DNA from: NS-11 sp036505795
GTDB taxonomy: Bacteria > Nitrospirota > Nitrospiria > Nitrospirales > NS-4
Direction of reading: 5' to 3'
Assembly: GCA_036505795.1 (NCBI GenBank)
Contig: DASXSU010000127.1
Coordinates: 1-62,823 of the forward strand
DNA length: 62,823 nt
Notes under the pieces: model-generated
What the model was told of the DNA's origin: nothing
Seen by the model: the letters and a program-made list of their open reading frames with translations, nothing else
The model's database searches: none
Program-made: the position numbers and the translations under genes
In this document: in pieces, positions 1-7,530 of the stretch
Position numbering within the stretch: the stretch's first letter is position 1
Layout of the letters: the number at the start of each line of letters is the position of its first letter

Positions 1-1
1 A

Positions 2-301
2 GGCGATGCCTGGCTCGCCAAGGACGCACTGGACCTGGGCTTTTATTTGTCATTTTCCGGCGTGATTACGTTTCAGAACGCCTCGATGCTTCGCGAGATC
101 ATCAAGACCGTCCCGCTGGACCGCGTCCTCGTCGAAACCGACGCACCGTACCTGACGCCCGTTCCACATCGCGGGAAGCGTAACGAACCCGCCTACGTTC
201 GGCAGGTAGCCGAAAAGATCGCGGAAATCCACGGGATCAGTGTGCAAGAAGTGGAAGAAGCGACCACGCAGAATGCAAAACGACTCTTCAGGATCAAATA
301 A
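2..301 (+). CDS. tatD: TatD family metal-dependent hydrolase, C-terminal part (5' end outside window)
   Basis: The open frame runs in from the window edge and ends at a TAA at 299-301, so only the last ~99 residues are seen. The stretch GFYLSFSGVITF, then LVETDAPYLTPVPHRGKRNEP and a C-terminal helix AEKIAEIHG are hallmarks of TatD/YcfH hydrolases. The Asp of ETDAPYL is a metal ligand of this TIM-barrel family. Members are Mg-dependent 3'-5' DNases or related hydrolases in the cytoplasm. An internal TTG at 47 could be mistaken for a start, but the family signature extends upstream of it. The paralog (TatD, YcfH or YjjV type) cannot be assigned from the tail alone. Confidence 0.9.
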   Translation, partial: GDAWLAKDALDLGFYLSFSGVITFQNASMLREIIKTVPLDRVLVETDAPYLTPVPHRGKRNEPAYVRQVAEKIAEIHGISVQEVEEATTQNAKRLFRIK

Positions 302-429
302 AATTGTGCACCTTGAGACACTGAGTTTTGGATTCACGGCTTTGCCTGGTATATGGCCCAGCGCAATTAAATGAACAAAATAGTACCTCTCAGATCAGGA
401 TTACCGTTCGTTCCGTTCGGAGCGAAATA

Positions 430-729
430 GTGCAAATTATTACCGGCTTTCGTGCAAAGGTGTCCTTCCTCAAGACAGAAGAAGGAGGTCGCAAAGGTTA
501 CGTTGCGTCGAGGATCTATTACCCTTCCATTACGTTTGGAAATAAGGAGACCGGATCGCAATTCGAAATCGAGAATCTTGAACGAGTGTTGCCCGGTGAA
601 CAATGCGTAGCAAAAGTAATATTGGTGAGTCCGGAATTTGTGTACAGCGAGTTAAAGGTCAATGCTCCCTTTGAAGTTCGGGAAGGATCGAAGATTGTAG
701 GAAGGGGAATTATCTTAGAAGTATTTTAA
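430..729 (+). CDS. Orphan EF-Tu domain III-like small protein
   Basis: A 99-residue product if translation starts at GTG 430, which has GGAG seven bases upstream (419-422). The frame is also open from a TTG at 328 (133 aa), but the extra N-terminus shows no conserved character. The body resembles the third beta-barrel domain of elongation factor Tu: an early FRAKVSFLKTEEGGRKG segment, a central NLERVLPGEQCVAKVIL matching the 'PGD' turn, and a closing FEVREGSKIVGRGIIL that corresponds to the FAIREGGRTVGAGVV end of EF-Tu. There is no GTPase domain and none of the neighbouring genes supplies one. Function is unknown; it could be a stand-alone barrel or a decayed piece of a larger factor. Confidence 0.65.
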   Translation: MQIITGFRAKVSFLKTEEGGRKGYVASRIYYPSITFGNKETGSQFEIENLERVLPGEQCVAKVILVSPEFVYSELKVNAPFEVREGSKIVGRGIILEVF

Positions 730-770
730 CAATCCGACTAAGCTGACGGACACCTAGTTAAGGCAACATG

Positions 771-1046
771 GAATCCGAAGAAGGGGGTCAGGCACATTTT
801 CTCGGAAGAAAATTGAGCCAGACCCGTTCGCCCCCCTCAGATCAAATAAACAGCCGGTTCTCTTGCCGCAGTTCCGGTATCCTGCCGCTGAGCTGTGTTA
901 AGCTTTCGCGAATCCGAAGAAGGGGGTCAGGCACATTTTCTCGGAAGAAAATTGAGCCAGACCCCTTCGCCCCCCTCAGATCAAATAAGCCGGTTCTATT
1001 GCCGCGGTTCCGGTATCCTGCCGTTGAGCTGCGTTAAGCTTTCGCG
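771..1046. repeat. Two tandem copies of a ~138-bp REP-like palindromic unit
   Basis: Copy 1 is 771-909 and copy 2 is 910-1046. They are nearly identical; copy 1 has 3 extra bases near 850. Each copy holds an imperfect palindrome whose left arm contains GGGGTCAGGCACATTTTC and whose right arm contains GAAAATTGAGCCAGACCC, and so could fold as a long hairpin. The GGGGTCAG head resembles REP elements mobilised by RAYT-type Y1 transposases, but no transposase gene is present. Short open frames crossing this block have no coding character. Confidence 0.8.
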
Positions 1047-1083
1047 GCTGACACCGCATGGGCGCCCAGATGCAGCGCGGGGC

Positions 1084-1246
1084 GTACAGCCGGGTCTGCG
1101 GGGCCTCAACGGACTTTCAACCCGTTGCAATTGGAGTGGGTGGCGCGGAGCGGGGTGCACCAATGAGCTAAGACGCCTACAGGCGAGTCTGCGGGGCTGC
1201 AACGGCGAAAGGCGGCGCTCAGCGGGGCTGCTCCGCGACAGGACCC
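1084..1246. repeat. Dispersed repeat, copy A (second copy at 4184-4346)
   Basis: About 163 bp that recur in the same orientation at 4184-4346 with high identity over the last two thirds. Long shared blocks include GGAGTGGGTGGCGCGGAGCG and GCTCAGCGGGGCTGCTCCGC. The unit also has an internal direct repeat: the motif around 1084-1113 (ACAGCCGGGTCTGCGGGGCC) recurs in modified form at 1170-1199. It ends just before the stop of the NYN-domain gene. It does not look coding on either strand and no terminal inverted repeats are evident. Confidence 0.75.
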
Positions 1247-1253
1247 ATTCCAA

Positions 1254-1769
1254 TCAGAACTTCTTCAGCTGGTTCGCTTTCTTCCGCATGGCTTTCGGCA
1301 GCTTCTTGGGATTCCCTTTCTTCTTCGGATCCCGTTGAGCGCGTTGGTCTTCCTCTTCATCTGCCTCCTGTTTTCTGGCGATGGGCCGCGTTCCAGACAT
1401 GTGCAAGCGTGTTTCGAACTCGCCGGACGTGATGATGGTACTGCCCTGTGCACGAGCAAAATTGCCGATTTCGCGGTCGGAGGAGATTATAGCACTGTCG
1501 GCGCCATACTTAGCGGCGAGCCGCTTGATGACCGCATCAGCCGTTTCACCCTGCCGCGAGAAGACGACCTCGATGCCCTCCCGCCATTCACCGTGTTCGA
1601 CCGGATGCCCCGACCGCCATCCGTCAAACACCACCGTCAGCGGATACCCCTTACGCCGCCGATAGCCGGCAAGTTCCCGGATTAACGCCTCCCGGCGGGC
1701 CTCGACATCCCCCCTCAATCCGCCGCGCACGCCGAGGAGGTTATAGCCGTCTATGACAAGATGAATCAC
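1254..1769 (-). CDS. YacP-like NYN-domain RNase family protein with basic tail
   Basis: 171 aa from a GTG at 1769 (MIHLVIDGYNLL). The frame is open further upstream, but that extension overlaps the amiC start region and does not look like protein. The N-terminal VIDGYNLLG, the central LTVVFDGWRSG, then ETADAVIKRLA and SAIISSDREIGNFA are the conserved acidic motifs of NYN/PIN-like nucleases (YacP, Rae1 type), which cleave RNA in the cytoplasm. The last ~50 residues are an Arg/Lys/Glu-rich tail (RKQEADEEEDQ, then DPKKKGNPKKLPK) that could contact RNA or ribosomes. It is transcribed away from amiC. The substrate cannot be deduced. Confidence 0.8.
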   Translation of the reverse strand: MIHLVIDGYNLLGVRGGLRGDVEARREALIRELAGYRRRKGYPLTVVFDGWRSGHPVEHGEWREGIEVVFSRQGETADAVIKRLAAKYGADSAIISSDREIGNFARAQGSTIITSGEFETRLHMSGTRPIARKQEADEEEDQRAQRDPKKKGNPKKLPKAMRKKANQLKKF

Positions 1770-1823
1770 AGGGTTAGCGTATAGGGCGGACCAGCCGGAG
1801 TCAACGCGACCTCGGTAAAAGCC

Positions 1824-1851
1824 TTGACAAGACCCTATCTGCGGCTTAAAT
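1824..1851 (+). promoter_or_regulatory. Candidate sigma70 promoter for amiC
   Basis: TTGACA at 1824-1829 and TTAAAT at 1846-1851 are separated by 16 bp and lie ~40 bp before the amidase start codon. A second possible pair, TTGCAC (1853-1858) and TAGAAT (1876-1881) with 17-bp spacing, would place transcription almost at the ATG. Judged by eye only. Confidence 0.4.
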
Positions 1852-1890
1852 GTTGCACAGAATTGAGGTTCTTCATAGAATAACAATGAC

Positions 1891-3135
1891 ATGAGACACG
1901 ATCCAATACATAAGGCCGACCTCGTATGTCCACGCCAGCTTGTCTGGTGCCTTCTCTTGGTTGGTCTTTTCTGCACTCCCGTTCTGAGCTTTGGGAGATC
2001 CATAGGTCCATCTCTTTCCAGCGCGCCCCAGAAGCCATCACCCAAGACCGCGACGATTTCGAACCTTCGCTACTATGGATCGACTCAACAGCATCGCCTG
2101 GTCTTTGACCTAGGCCGTCCAGTAACTTACACACAGCAACACGTAAGCAATCCGGACCAGGTCGTCATCAACCTGGCGAATGCCGTCCTGAGTAAAGCAG
2201 CGAAGCGCAAACTTGACGAACATATGCTTCCAACAGAAATTGAGATCAAGCAGATGGGCGCGTATCGCGTCCAGATAACCTTAAATATGGAGGACATGAC
2301 CGGCCTGAAACTACAGCCGCTGCGGAAGCCATACCGTCTGCTGCTGGTGTATGCGCCCAAACGGACCATCCCCGCCGCTGCTCAACCAAAGATCACGCTA
2401 CCCCCCGTCATCCGTCAGAGTACGGAAGTTCAACGCCAGGCGCGGCTCGATATCGACACCATCATCCTTGACCCTGGTCACGGGGGCAGGGATCCTGGCG
2501 CGATAGGCCGGAGCGGTCTCATGGAAAAAGAAGTTGTCTTGGACGTAGCCCTGCGACTGCGAGAACTACTGAAGGATCGACTGGGAAAGAATGCGCTGAT
2601 GACGCGCACCACTGATGTCTTTATCGAACTCGACGACCGGGCAAAGTTCGCCAACGGTCAGAAAGCGGACCTGTTCGTCTCAATCCATATTAATTCTCAT
2701 CCGAGCCCGAACGTGCGCGGTATCGAACTGTACCATTTCGGGATCGCCTCAGATCGCCGGGCTATGCAGGTGGCGGCCCGTGAAAACGGTGATACTATTG
2801 ATCACGCCCGCGACCTCGTAGATTTGATCAAAGCGGACTTGGCCTTGAGCAAACGCATCGAAGAATCTCAAAATCTGGCCTGGGAAACAAAATTAGCCAT
2901 CGTAAATCTAGTGGGCACGGCTTACAATTTGGACGACCACGGCGTCAAGACAGCGCCCTTCTACGTGCTACGGTACACTGCGATGCCCAGCATTCTGGCG
3001 GAGCTCTCGTTCATCAGCAACTCTTCCGACGAGAAACTACTGCGCGCGTCCAGTTATCGTCAAAAGATGGCGGAAGCTCTTTTTGAAGGCATCCGCAACT
3101 ATCTGAACTCCGCCCAAGTCGCCTCCGCGAAATGA
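1891..3135 (+). CDS. amiC: N-acetylmuramoyl-L-alanine amidase with AMIN domain
   Basis: 414 aa. Residues ~16-35 form a signal peptide or anchor (LVWCLLLVGLFCTPVLSFG). Residues ~55-155 are an AMIN domain (ISNLRYYGSTQQHRLVFDL), which targets peptidoglycan or the septum. Residues ~190-405 are an Amidase_3 zinc domain. The expected zinc ligands are visible: His197 in DPGHGG, Glu212 in MEKEVV and His266 in SIHINSH, followed by the catalytic Glu in ILAELSFISN. The enzyme cleaves the amide between MurNAc and the stem peptide in the periplasm during cell separation. No Shine-Dalgarno lies close to the ATG, so a slightly different start is possible. truA follows 61 bp downstream on the same strand. 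Confidence 0.92.
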   Translation: MRHDPIHKADLVCPRQLVWCLLLVGLFCTPVLSFGRSIGPSLSSAPQKPSPKTATISNLRYYGSTQQHRLVFDLGRPVTYTQQHVSNPDQVVINLANAVLSKAAKRKLDEHMLPTEIEIKQMGAYRVQITLNMEDMTGLKLQPLRKPYRLLLVYAPKRTIPAAAQPKITLPPVIRQSTEVQRQARLDIDTIILDPGHGGRDPGAIGRSGLMEKEVVLDVALRLRELLKDRLGKNALMTRTTDVFIELDDRAKFANGQKADLFVSIHINSHPSPNVRGIELYHFGIASDRRAMQVAARENGDTIDHARDLVDLIKADLALSKRIEESQNLAWETKLAIVNLVGTAYNLDDHGVKTAPFYVLRYTAMPSILAELSFISNSSDEKLLRASSYRQKMAEALFEGIRNYLNSAQVASAK

Positions 3136-3196
3136 TTGCTTATTAAGCAGCAGGCAACTTTTCGCAGCACGTCTCTTTTACATCGTACTCATCGCC

Positions 3197-3931
3197 GTGA
3201 CCACGTTTAAACTGACACTCGAATATGACGGCTCTGGGTACCACGGATGGCAAGTTCAACCGGGCCTGCAAACAATCCAGGCTGAAGTTCAGGGAGCTAT
3301 CCAACAAATCATCCAGGCGCCGATTACCGTGACAGCTGCGGGACGGACTGACGCAGGCGTGCACGCGCTCGGGCAGGTCGCCGGCTTCACGACGAGTGCC
3401 GTCCTGTCCGCCGACCAGTGGGCTCGCGCCCTCAATGGGGTTTTGCCCGCAGATATTGCGGTCCGGTCTGTCGAGGCAGTGCCAGAGAACTTCCATGCGA
3501 GGTTTAATGCCAAGTCCAAACTGTACCGTTATCGCATCCTGTCGCGGCAGCATCGGTCTGCGCTGGACCATCACCGCTTCTGGCATATCCCGTATGCCCT
3601 GGATGTCGAGGCTATGAGAACAGCATCGCGGTTACTCATCGGCCGACATGATTTTTCTTCGTTTCAAGGGTCGCCTACCGAGACTGAGAATGCGGTCTGC
3701 GAAATCACCCTATTGGAATTGATGCGGGATGCCGACGAGCTCACAATCGAGGTCCAAGGGAATCGCTTCCTGAAGCAGATGGTACGCAATATCGTGGGGA
3801 CGTTGGTGGAGGTAGGGCGGGGGAAACTCCAGGCGGAGGCTGTCAAGGAGATCCTGGCGGCGCGGGACCGCACGAAGGCGGGGCCGACCGCGCCGCCGCA
3901 GGGGTTATATCTCGTGCGGGTGGACTACTAG
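3197..3931 (+). CDS. truA: tRNA pseudouridine(38-40) synthase TruA
   Basis: 244 aa from a GTG. The N-terminal LTLEYDGSGYHGWQVQP, the catalytic AAGRTDAGVHALGQV with Asp52 as nucleophile, and the C-terminal FLKQMVRNIVGTLVEVGRGK are all diagnostic of TruA. It isomerises uridines 38-40 in tRNA anticodon arms. The length matches the usual bacterial enzyme (240-270 aa). It follows amiC on the same strand and may be cotranscribed; the gene after it is convergent. Confidence 0.96.
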   Translation: MTTFKLTLEYDGSGYHGWQVQPGLQTIQAEVQGAIQQIIQAPITVTAAGRTDAGVHALGQVAGFTTSAVLSADQWARALNGVLPADIAVRSVEAVPENFHARFNAKSKLYRYRILSRQHRSALDHHRFWHIPYALDVEAMRTASRLLIGRHDFSSFQGSPTETENAVCEITLLELMRDADELTIEVQGNRFLKQMVRNIVGTLVEVGRGKLQAEAVKEILAARDRTKAGPTAPPQGLYLVRVDY

Positions 3932-4504
3932 CTTCCGTCCATCCTGAGCTTGTCGAACGGCGTCTCTTGTACTCGTTATGGCGCGGGTCCTGACGGCCGA
4001 TCGCCGTGCTTGCACCCGCCCGGTGTAGGGACCCCGCTGCGCTCGGCGATCGGCGTCACCCACGCACTACCCACCTCATCGCTCTACGAATTTTGCGAAT
4101 ACATGGACATGTCGCAAGTAATCTCTGTCTATCTTTAGGTTGCCTCGGGTGGCGAAGAGTGGGACTGACGGAGCGGAATGACCTGTAGCCGAATCTGTGG
4201 GGCTGGGACGGCGTTTCGACCCGTTGCAGTTGGAGTGGGTGGCGCGGAGCGGGGCGCCCCGATGAGTGAGTGGCCTACAGGCGAGTCTGCGGGGCTTCAA
4301 CGCCGAAAGGCACCGCTCAGCGGGGCTGCTCCGCGACAGGACCCACTCCGCAAGCAACGGGTTCCCCGCACGTCACGGTGGCTCGACGACAGGACCCGCG
4401 TGCTTCGGCAAGGTTAGCACGAACGGTAAATAGATTCTTCGCTGCGCTCAGAATGACAAAGGGGGGTTGGATTACAGAGGAAGAAGGTGAGAGGCGGAGG
4501 AGAG
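3932..4504. other. Non-coding convergent interval rich in repeats
   Basis: 573 bp between the ends of truA and cysE with no credible gene on either strand. It contains a short piece, CCTGAGCTTGTCGAACGG (~3943-3960), of a kind often repeated in bacterial intergenic DNA. It also has an inverted repeat with GGCCGATCGCCG near 4000 and CGGCGATCGGCG near 4045, copy B of the dispersed repeat, and TTCTTCGCTGCGCTCAGAAT near 4435-4456, another commonly repeated intergenic string. Short open frames crossing it are composition artefacts. Confidence 0.6.
4184..4346. repeat. Dispersed repeat, copy B (matches 1084-1246)
   Basis: Same length and orientation as copy A. Differences cluster in the first third and in the middle (CGCCCCGATGAGTGAGTGGC against TGCACCAATGAGCTAAGACG). 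The distal block from ACAGGCGAGTCTGCGGGGCT to GACAGGACCCA is almost identical. The two copies flank the amiC-truA pair at ~3.1 kb distance, so recombination between them could delete or amplify those genes. Confidence 0.75.
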
Positions 4505-5152
4505 TTACTTTTCGGGCGGGGTTTGGCTGTCGAGTTTCTTGCGGAGCTCGATCAGCTCGCGCTCCAGCGCCTCGAAGCGATCGGCGAGCGGGTCGGGCAT
4601 ATTGGTATGATCCATCGTCATTTCGGGAAGTCTCGCGCCGTCAGCCTTGATGATACGCCCAGGGACGCCAATCACGGTGGAGTTTGCCGGCACCGACTTG
4701 AGGACGACCGAGTTCGCCCCGATTTTGACGTTGTCGCCGATCCGGATGCCACCCAAGATCTTAGCGCCGGCCCCTACCACGACATGGTTTCCTAAGGTGG
4801 GATGACGTTTGCCGCGCTCTTTGCCGGTTCCCCCTAACGTGACACCCTGGAACAGCGTCACATTGTCGCCGATCTCCGCTGTCTCGCCGATCACCACCCC
4901 CATGCCATGATCGATAAAAAAGCCTCGACCGATCTGAGCGGCCGGATGAATTTCCACGCCGGTTATGAAGCGCGCGATCTGTGAAATCAGGCGCGGCAAA
5001 AACGGTATCCCAGAGGTATGCAGGTAGTGCCCGACACGATATGCGGCCAACGCGTGGAAACCGGCATACGTGAAAATCACTTCCAACCGGCTCGTCGCCG
5101 CGGGATCTCGTTCAAAAACCACGGCCAGGTCGTCGCTCAACGTGCGGAGCAT
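4505..5152 (-). CDS. cysE: Serine O-acetyltransferase
   Basis: 215 aa from ATG 5152, two bases after the ispF stop; the longer open frame runs back into ispF and is rejected. The N-terminal helical part (LRTLSDDLAVVFERDPAATSR) is followed by a left-handed beta-helix of hexapeptide repeats with IHPAAQIGRGFFIDHGMGVVI and LFQGVTLGGTGKERGKRHP, the serine/acetyl-CoA site of CysE. It acetylates L-serine for cysteine synthesis. Residues past ~185 (MPDPLADRFEALERELIELRKK) form a short coiled coil, longer than in the minimal SAT. It is the last gene of the yacL-ispD-ispF-cysE run. Confidence 0.92.
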   Translation of the reverse strand: MLRTLSDDLAVVFERDPAATSRLEVIFTYAGFHALAAYRVGHYLHTSGIPFLPRLISQIARFITGVEIHPAAQIGRGFFIDHGMGVVIGETAEIGDNVTLFQGVTLGGTGKERGKRHPTLGNHVVVGAGAKILGGIRIGDNVKIGANSVVLKSVPANSTVIGVPGRIIKADGARLPEMTMDHTNMPDPLADRFEALERELIELRKKLDSQTPPEK

Positions 5153-5154
5153 CT

Positions 5155-5631
5155 TTATGCGAGTCCCTCCAACAAGCACACTGCGTGCGCCGTCATGGCT
5201 TCCTGCCGGCCTACCATCCCCTGCCCCTCCCCGCTTTTGACCTTGAGATTGAGGCGCGATGTCTCGACACCCATCGTTTTCGCCAGCACGTCCTTCATGG
5301 CCGCCAAGTGCGGACCAAGACGGGGAGCTTCGGCATGAATGACGGCATCGAGATTGACCAGTCTGCACCCCTTGCGGATGACGAGAGACATGACCTCTTC
5401 CAAGAGTCGGATACTGGCAATATCCTTGTACCGATGATCCGAGGAGGGAAAATGCGTTCCGATGTCGCCTTCCCCCGCAGCCCCTAAGAGAGCATCACAG
5501 ATCGCATGCGTCAGGACATCCGCATCCGAGTGTCCATCGAGACCCGCGCTATGAGGAATTTCAACTCCCCCGATGATCAACTTCCGGCCAGGTTTCAGCG
5601 GATGGACATCATACCCTATTCCGATTCTCAT
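5155..5631 (-). CDS. ispF: 2-C-methyl-D-erythritol 2,4-cyclodiphosphate synthase
   Basis: 158 aa. The start MRIGIGYDVHPL holds the metal-binding Asp8/His10 pair; HSDADVLTHAICDALLGAAGEGDIGTHFP (in two parts: GHSDADVLTHAI, then GEGDIGTHFP) and the C-terminal KSGEGQGMVG are the family signatures. IspF cyclises CDP-methylerythritol 2-phosphate in the MEP isoprenoid pathway. Its ATG overlaps the ispD stop by 4 bp, so the two are translationally coupled. The usual bacterial length is 155-160 aa. Confidence 0.96.
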   Translation of the reverse strand: MRIGIGYDVHPLKPGRKLIIGGVEIPHSAGLDGHSDADVLTHAICDALLGAAGEGDIGTHFPSSDHRYKDIASIRLLEEVMSLVIRKGCRLVNLDAVIHAEAPRLGPHLAAMKDVLAKTMGVETSRLNLKVKSGEGQGMVGRQEAMTAHAVCLLEGLA

Positions 5632-6368
5632 GCCTGGAGACCTCGTTCCGTGGTTTCTTCCCGGGAAGCATTGCTGCGGCCCGCTAAAATGGCTTCCGCC
5701 ATTTGAAAATCTTCCGGGGTGGTGATCTTAATATTATCCCAGCGGCCGGAGACTACGGCGATCTTATATCCTAAGCGCTCCATGACTGAGGCCTCATCGG
5801 TAGCCTGAAATCCGTCGGATTCTGCCTTTCGATAGCCCTCTATCAGCATTGCGCGGCGAAAGGTTTGCGGGGTTTGCGCCAGCCAAAGCTGAGAGCGATC
5901 AACCGTGAGAAGGATATGCCCGTCCGCGCCGACCTGCTTTACCGTCTCTTTCATAGGGACAGCCACAATCGCCCCCCCGATGTCTCTGGCCGTCTCAATC
6001 GATCGTTCGATGAGGTCTTCTGTCACAAACGGACGAACGGCGTCATGGATCACCACGATCTCGGCTTCCGGATCGGTCTCCCTTAAGCCCTGATACACGG
6101 ATTTTTGCCGAGTGGCGCCTCCTGCCACGACCTTCTGGACCTTCTTGATCCCGTGGCGAGCGACGACGTCGACCAAGACACGCTCCCGCTCATCCTTGGG
6201 GACGACCAGAATTACCTGCAAAATGCTCGCGCAGCGCTCGAATACTTGAAGAGAGTGCAACAGCAGAGGAATACCGCCGAGTGGCATGAATTGCTTCGGC
6301 GTCGCGGTTCCCATTCGCCGGCCGCTTCCGCCCGCGGGAATCACCGCCACCACTGTTCCGGTCTTCAT
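5628..6368 (-). CDS. ispD: 2-C-methyl-D-erythritol 4-phosphate cytidylyltransferase
   Basis: 246 aa. The N-terminal VIPAGGSGRRMG followed by PKQFMPLGG is the CTP-binding loop of IspD. VIHDAVRPFV near residue 105 carries the metal-binding Asp, and TDEASVMERLGYKIAVVSG is also typical. It makes CDP-methylerythritol for the MEP pathway and directly precedes ispF, the common arrangement. A ~20-residue charged tail (SNASREETTERGLQA) extends past the conserved end. Confidence 0.96.
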   Translation of the reverse strand: MKTGTVVAVIPAGGSGRRMGTATPKQFMPLGGIPLLLHSLQVFERCASILQVILVVPKDERERVLVDVVARHGIKKVQKVVAGGATRQKSVYQGLRETDPEAEIVVIHDAVRPFVTEDLIERSIETARDIGGAIVAVPMKETVKQVGADGHILLTVDRSQLWLAQTPQTFRRAMLIEGYRKAESDGFQATDEASVMERLGYKIAVVSGRWDNIKITTPEDFQMAEAILAGRSNASREETTERGLQA

Positions 6369-6399
6369 TTATGCGCTAGCCGTCTCTCCCACGAGAGCG

Positions 6400-7422
6400 T
6401 CACCCGCGTGCAACCGCCTGCTCCGGACTTTCAGTTTCTTCCCTGAGACGGGTAAAGATCATACGGCCGGCCTGAGTCTGAAGCACGCTGGTCACAACGA
6501 CATTCACGTTGGAGCCGATGAAGCGCTTCGCATTATCCACGACAATCATTGTTCCGTCGTCAAGGTAGGCAACCCCTTGCGCGGCTTCCTTGCCTTCCTT
6601 TAATACAAAGACGCGCAATTGCTCGCCCGGTAGGACCACAGGCTTGAGAGCATTACAAAGCTCGTTGATATTCAAGACCCGAACACCTTGCAACTCCGCG
6701 ACCTTGCTCAAGTTCAAGTCGTTGGTGATGACCTTCGCATTCATCTTCTTGGCCAGCACCACAATCTTCGAATCCACTTCCTTGACATGCGGAAAGTCCT
6801 CATCGACGATCCGAACCTCCACATCCACCATCTTCTGAATCTTGTTGAGGATGTCCAATCCTCGCCGCCCACGGCTGCGTTTCAGCGGATCCGCTGAGTC
6901 GGCAATATGCTGCAGCTCGTTCAGAATGAATTGCGGTAAAATAAAAGTGCCTTCCAAGAAGCCGGTTTCGCAGAGATCGGCCACACGACCATCGATAATG
7001 ACACTGGTATCAAGAATCTTATTACTGACTGAGGACGCCCCCGTGCCCTCGACACCGCGAATGCGCTTCACGAACCCCGCTTCACCCAGGACTTTCACGC
7101 CGTACACCAGTCCAAGATAGGGAAAAGCTACCAGCAGCAACAAACCTAGAACCGGCACGGACTCGACCGCCGGTACAGTGGCGGCTACCGACCAGGCGGC
7201 CACGCCAGCCAGCAGGAAACCGCTGGCGAGCCCCATGATTCCTCCCAGCAGTACTCCGGTCTTGGTGTTTCGCAACGCGTACTCAACCCCGAGCACGACT
7301 GCAGCAATGATAAGGCCGACGACGGAGGCCAGCATCCATCCGCCCTGTTGATCGAAGCCATCGGAAAATAGGGCAAGACCAGCCACGATGCAAAGAACGA
7401 CAAATGTCGCACGTAGCACCAT
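6400..7422 (-). CDS. Membrane-anchored PIN-TRAM domain protein (YacL-like)
   Basis: 340 aa. Residues 1-115 contain four hydrophobic segments; a PIN nuclease domain follows (LDTSVIIDGRVADL, then NELQHIADS and VITNDLNLSKVA, giving the acidic metal-site residues). A C-terminal TRAM-like beta-barrel (LPGEQLRVFVLKEG, then AQGVAYLDDGTMIVV) is probably for RNA binding. This is the architecture of Bacillus YacL, which also sits next to ispD. A strong AGGGGG Shine-Dalgarno precedes the ATG. The likely job is RNA cleavage or processing at the membrane; the substrate is unknown. Confidence 0.88.
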   Translation of the reverse strand: MVLRATFVVLCIVAGLALFSDGFDQQGGWMLASVVGLIIAAVVLGVEYALRNTKTGVLLGGIMGLASGFLLAGVAAWSVAATVPAVESVPVLGLLLLVAFPYLGLVYGVKVLGEAGFVKRIRGVEGTGASSVSNKILDTSVIIDGRVADLCETGFLEGTFILPQFILNELQHIADSADPLKRSRGRRGLDILNKIQKMVDVEVRIVDEDFPHVKEVDSKIVVLAKKMNAKVITNDLNLSKVAELQGVRVLNINELCNALKPVVLPGEQLRVFVLKEGKEAAQGVAYLDDGTMIVVDNAKRFIGSNVNVVVTSVLQTQAGRMIFTRLREETESPEQAVARG

Positions 7423-7451
7423 ACGGGCACCCCCTTTCAGAAAAATCCGTT

Positions 7452-7457
7452 ATTATA
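7452..7457 (-). promoter_or_regulatory. Candidate -10 box upstream of yacL-ispD-ispF-cysE
   Basis: A perfect TATAAT on the minus strand lies 30 bp before the yacL ATG, with a second TATTAT preceded by TGC just upstream (extended -10 type). No good -35 is seen at the expected distance. It is the only plausible promoter between degP and this four-gene run. Confidence 0.4.
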
Positions 7458-7530
7458 CCGGCATAATAGCACAGCGTTGCGAACACTGTAGGAAGAAAAT
7501 CGCGCTTCGGGTAGCGCCTCTGGCGACTGC

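Noticed and set aside
771..1046. Possible CRISPR array
   Set aside because: Only two long tandem copies with no unique spacers; the palindromic arms fit REP-like elements instead.
768..1338. Overlapping open frames of 89 and 147 residues
   Set aside because: They translate the REP-like tandem repeat and dispersed repeat; the duplicated protein strings merely mirror the DNA repeats.
1254..2045. Extended 263-residue form of the NYN protein
   Set aside because: The extra 92 residues run antisense to the amiC start and promoter and lack protein-like character; GTG 1769 directly precedes the conserved VIDGYN.
3136..3196. Possible terminator between amiC and truA (TGCTTATTAAGCA)
   Set aside because: The stem is only 5 bp and no T-run follows at the right distance; read-through into truA seems as likely.
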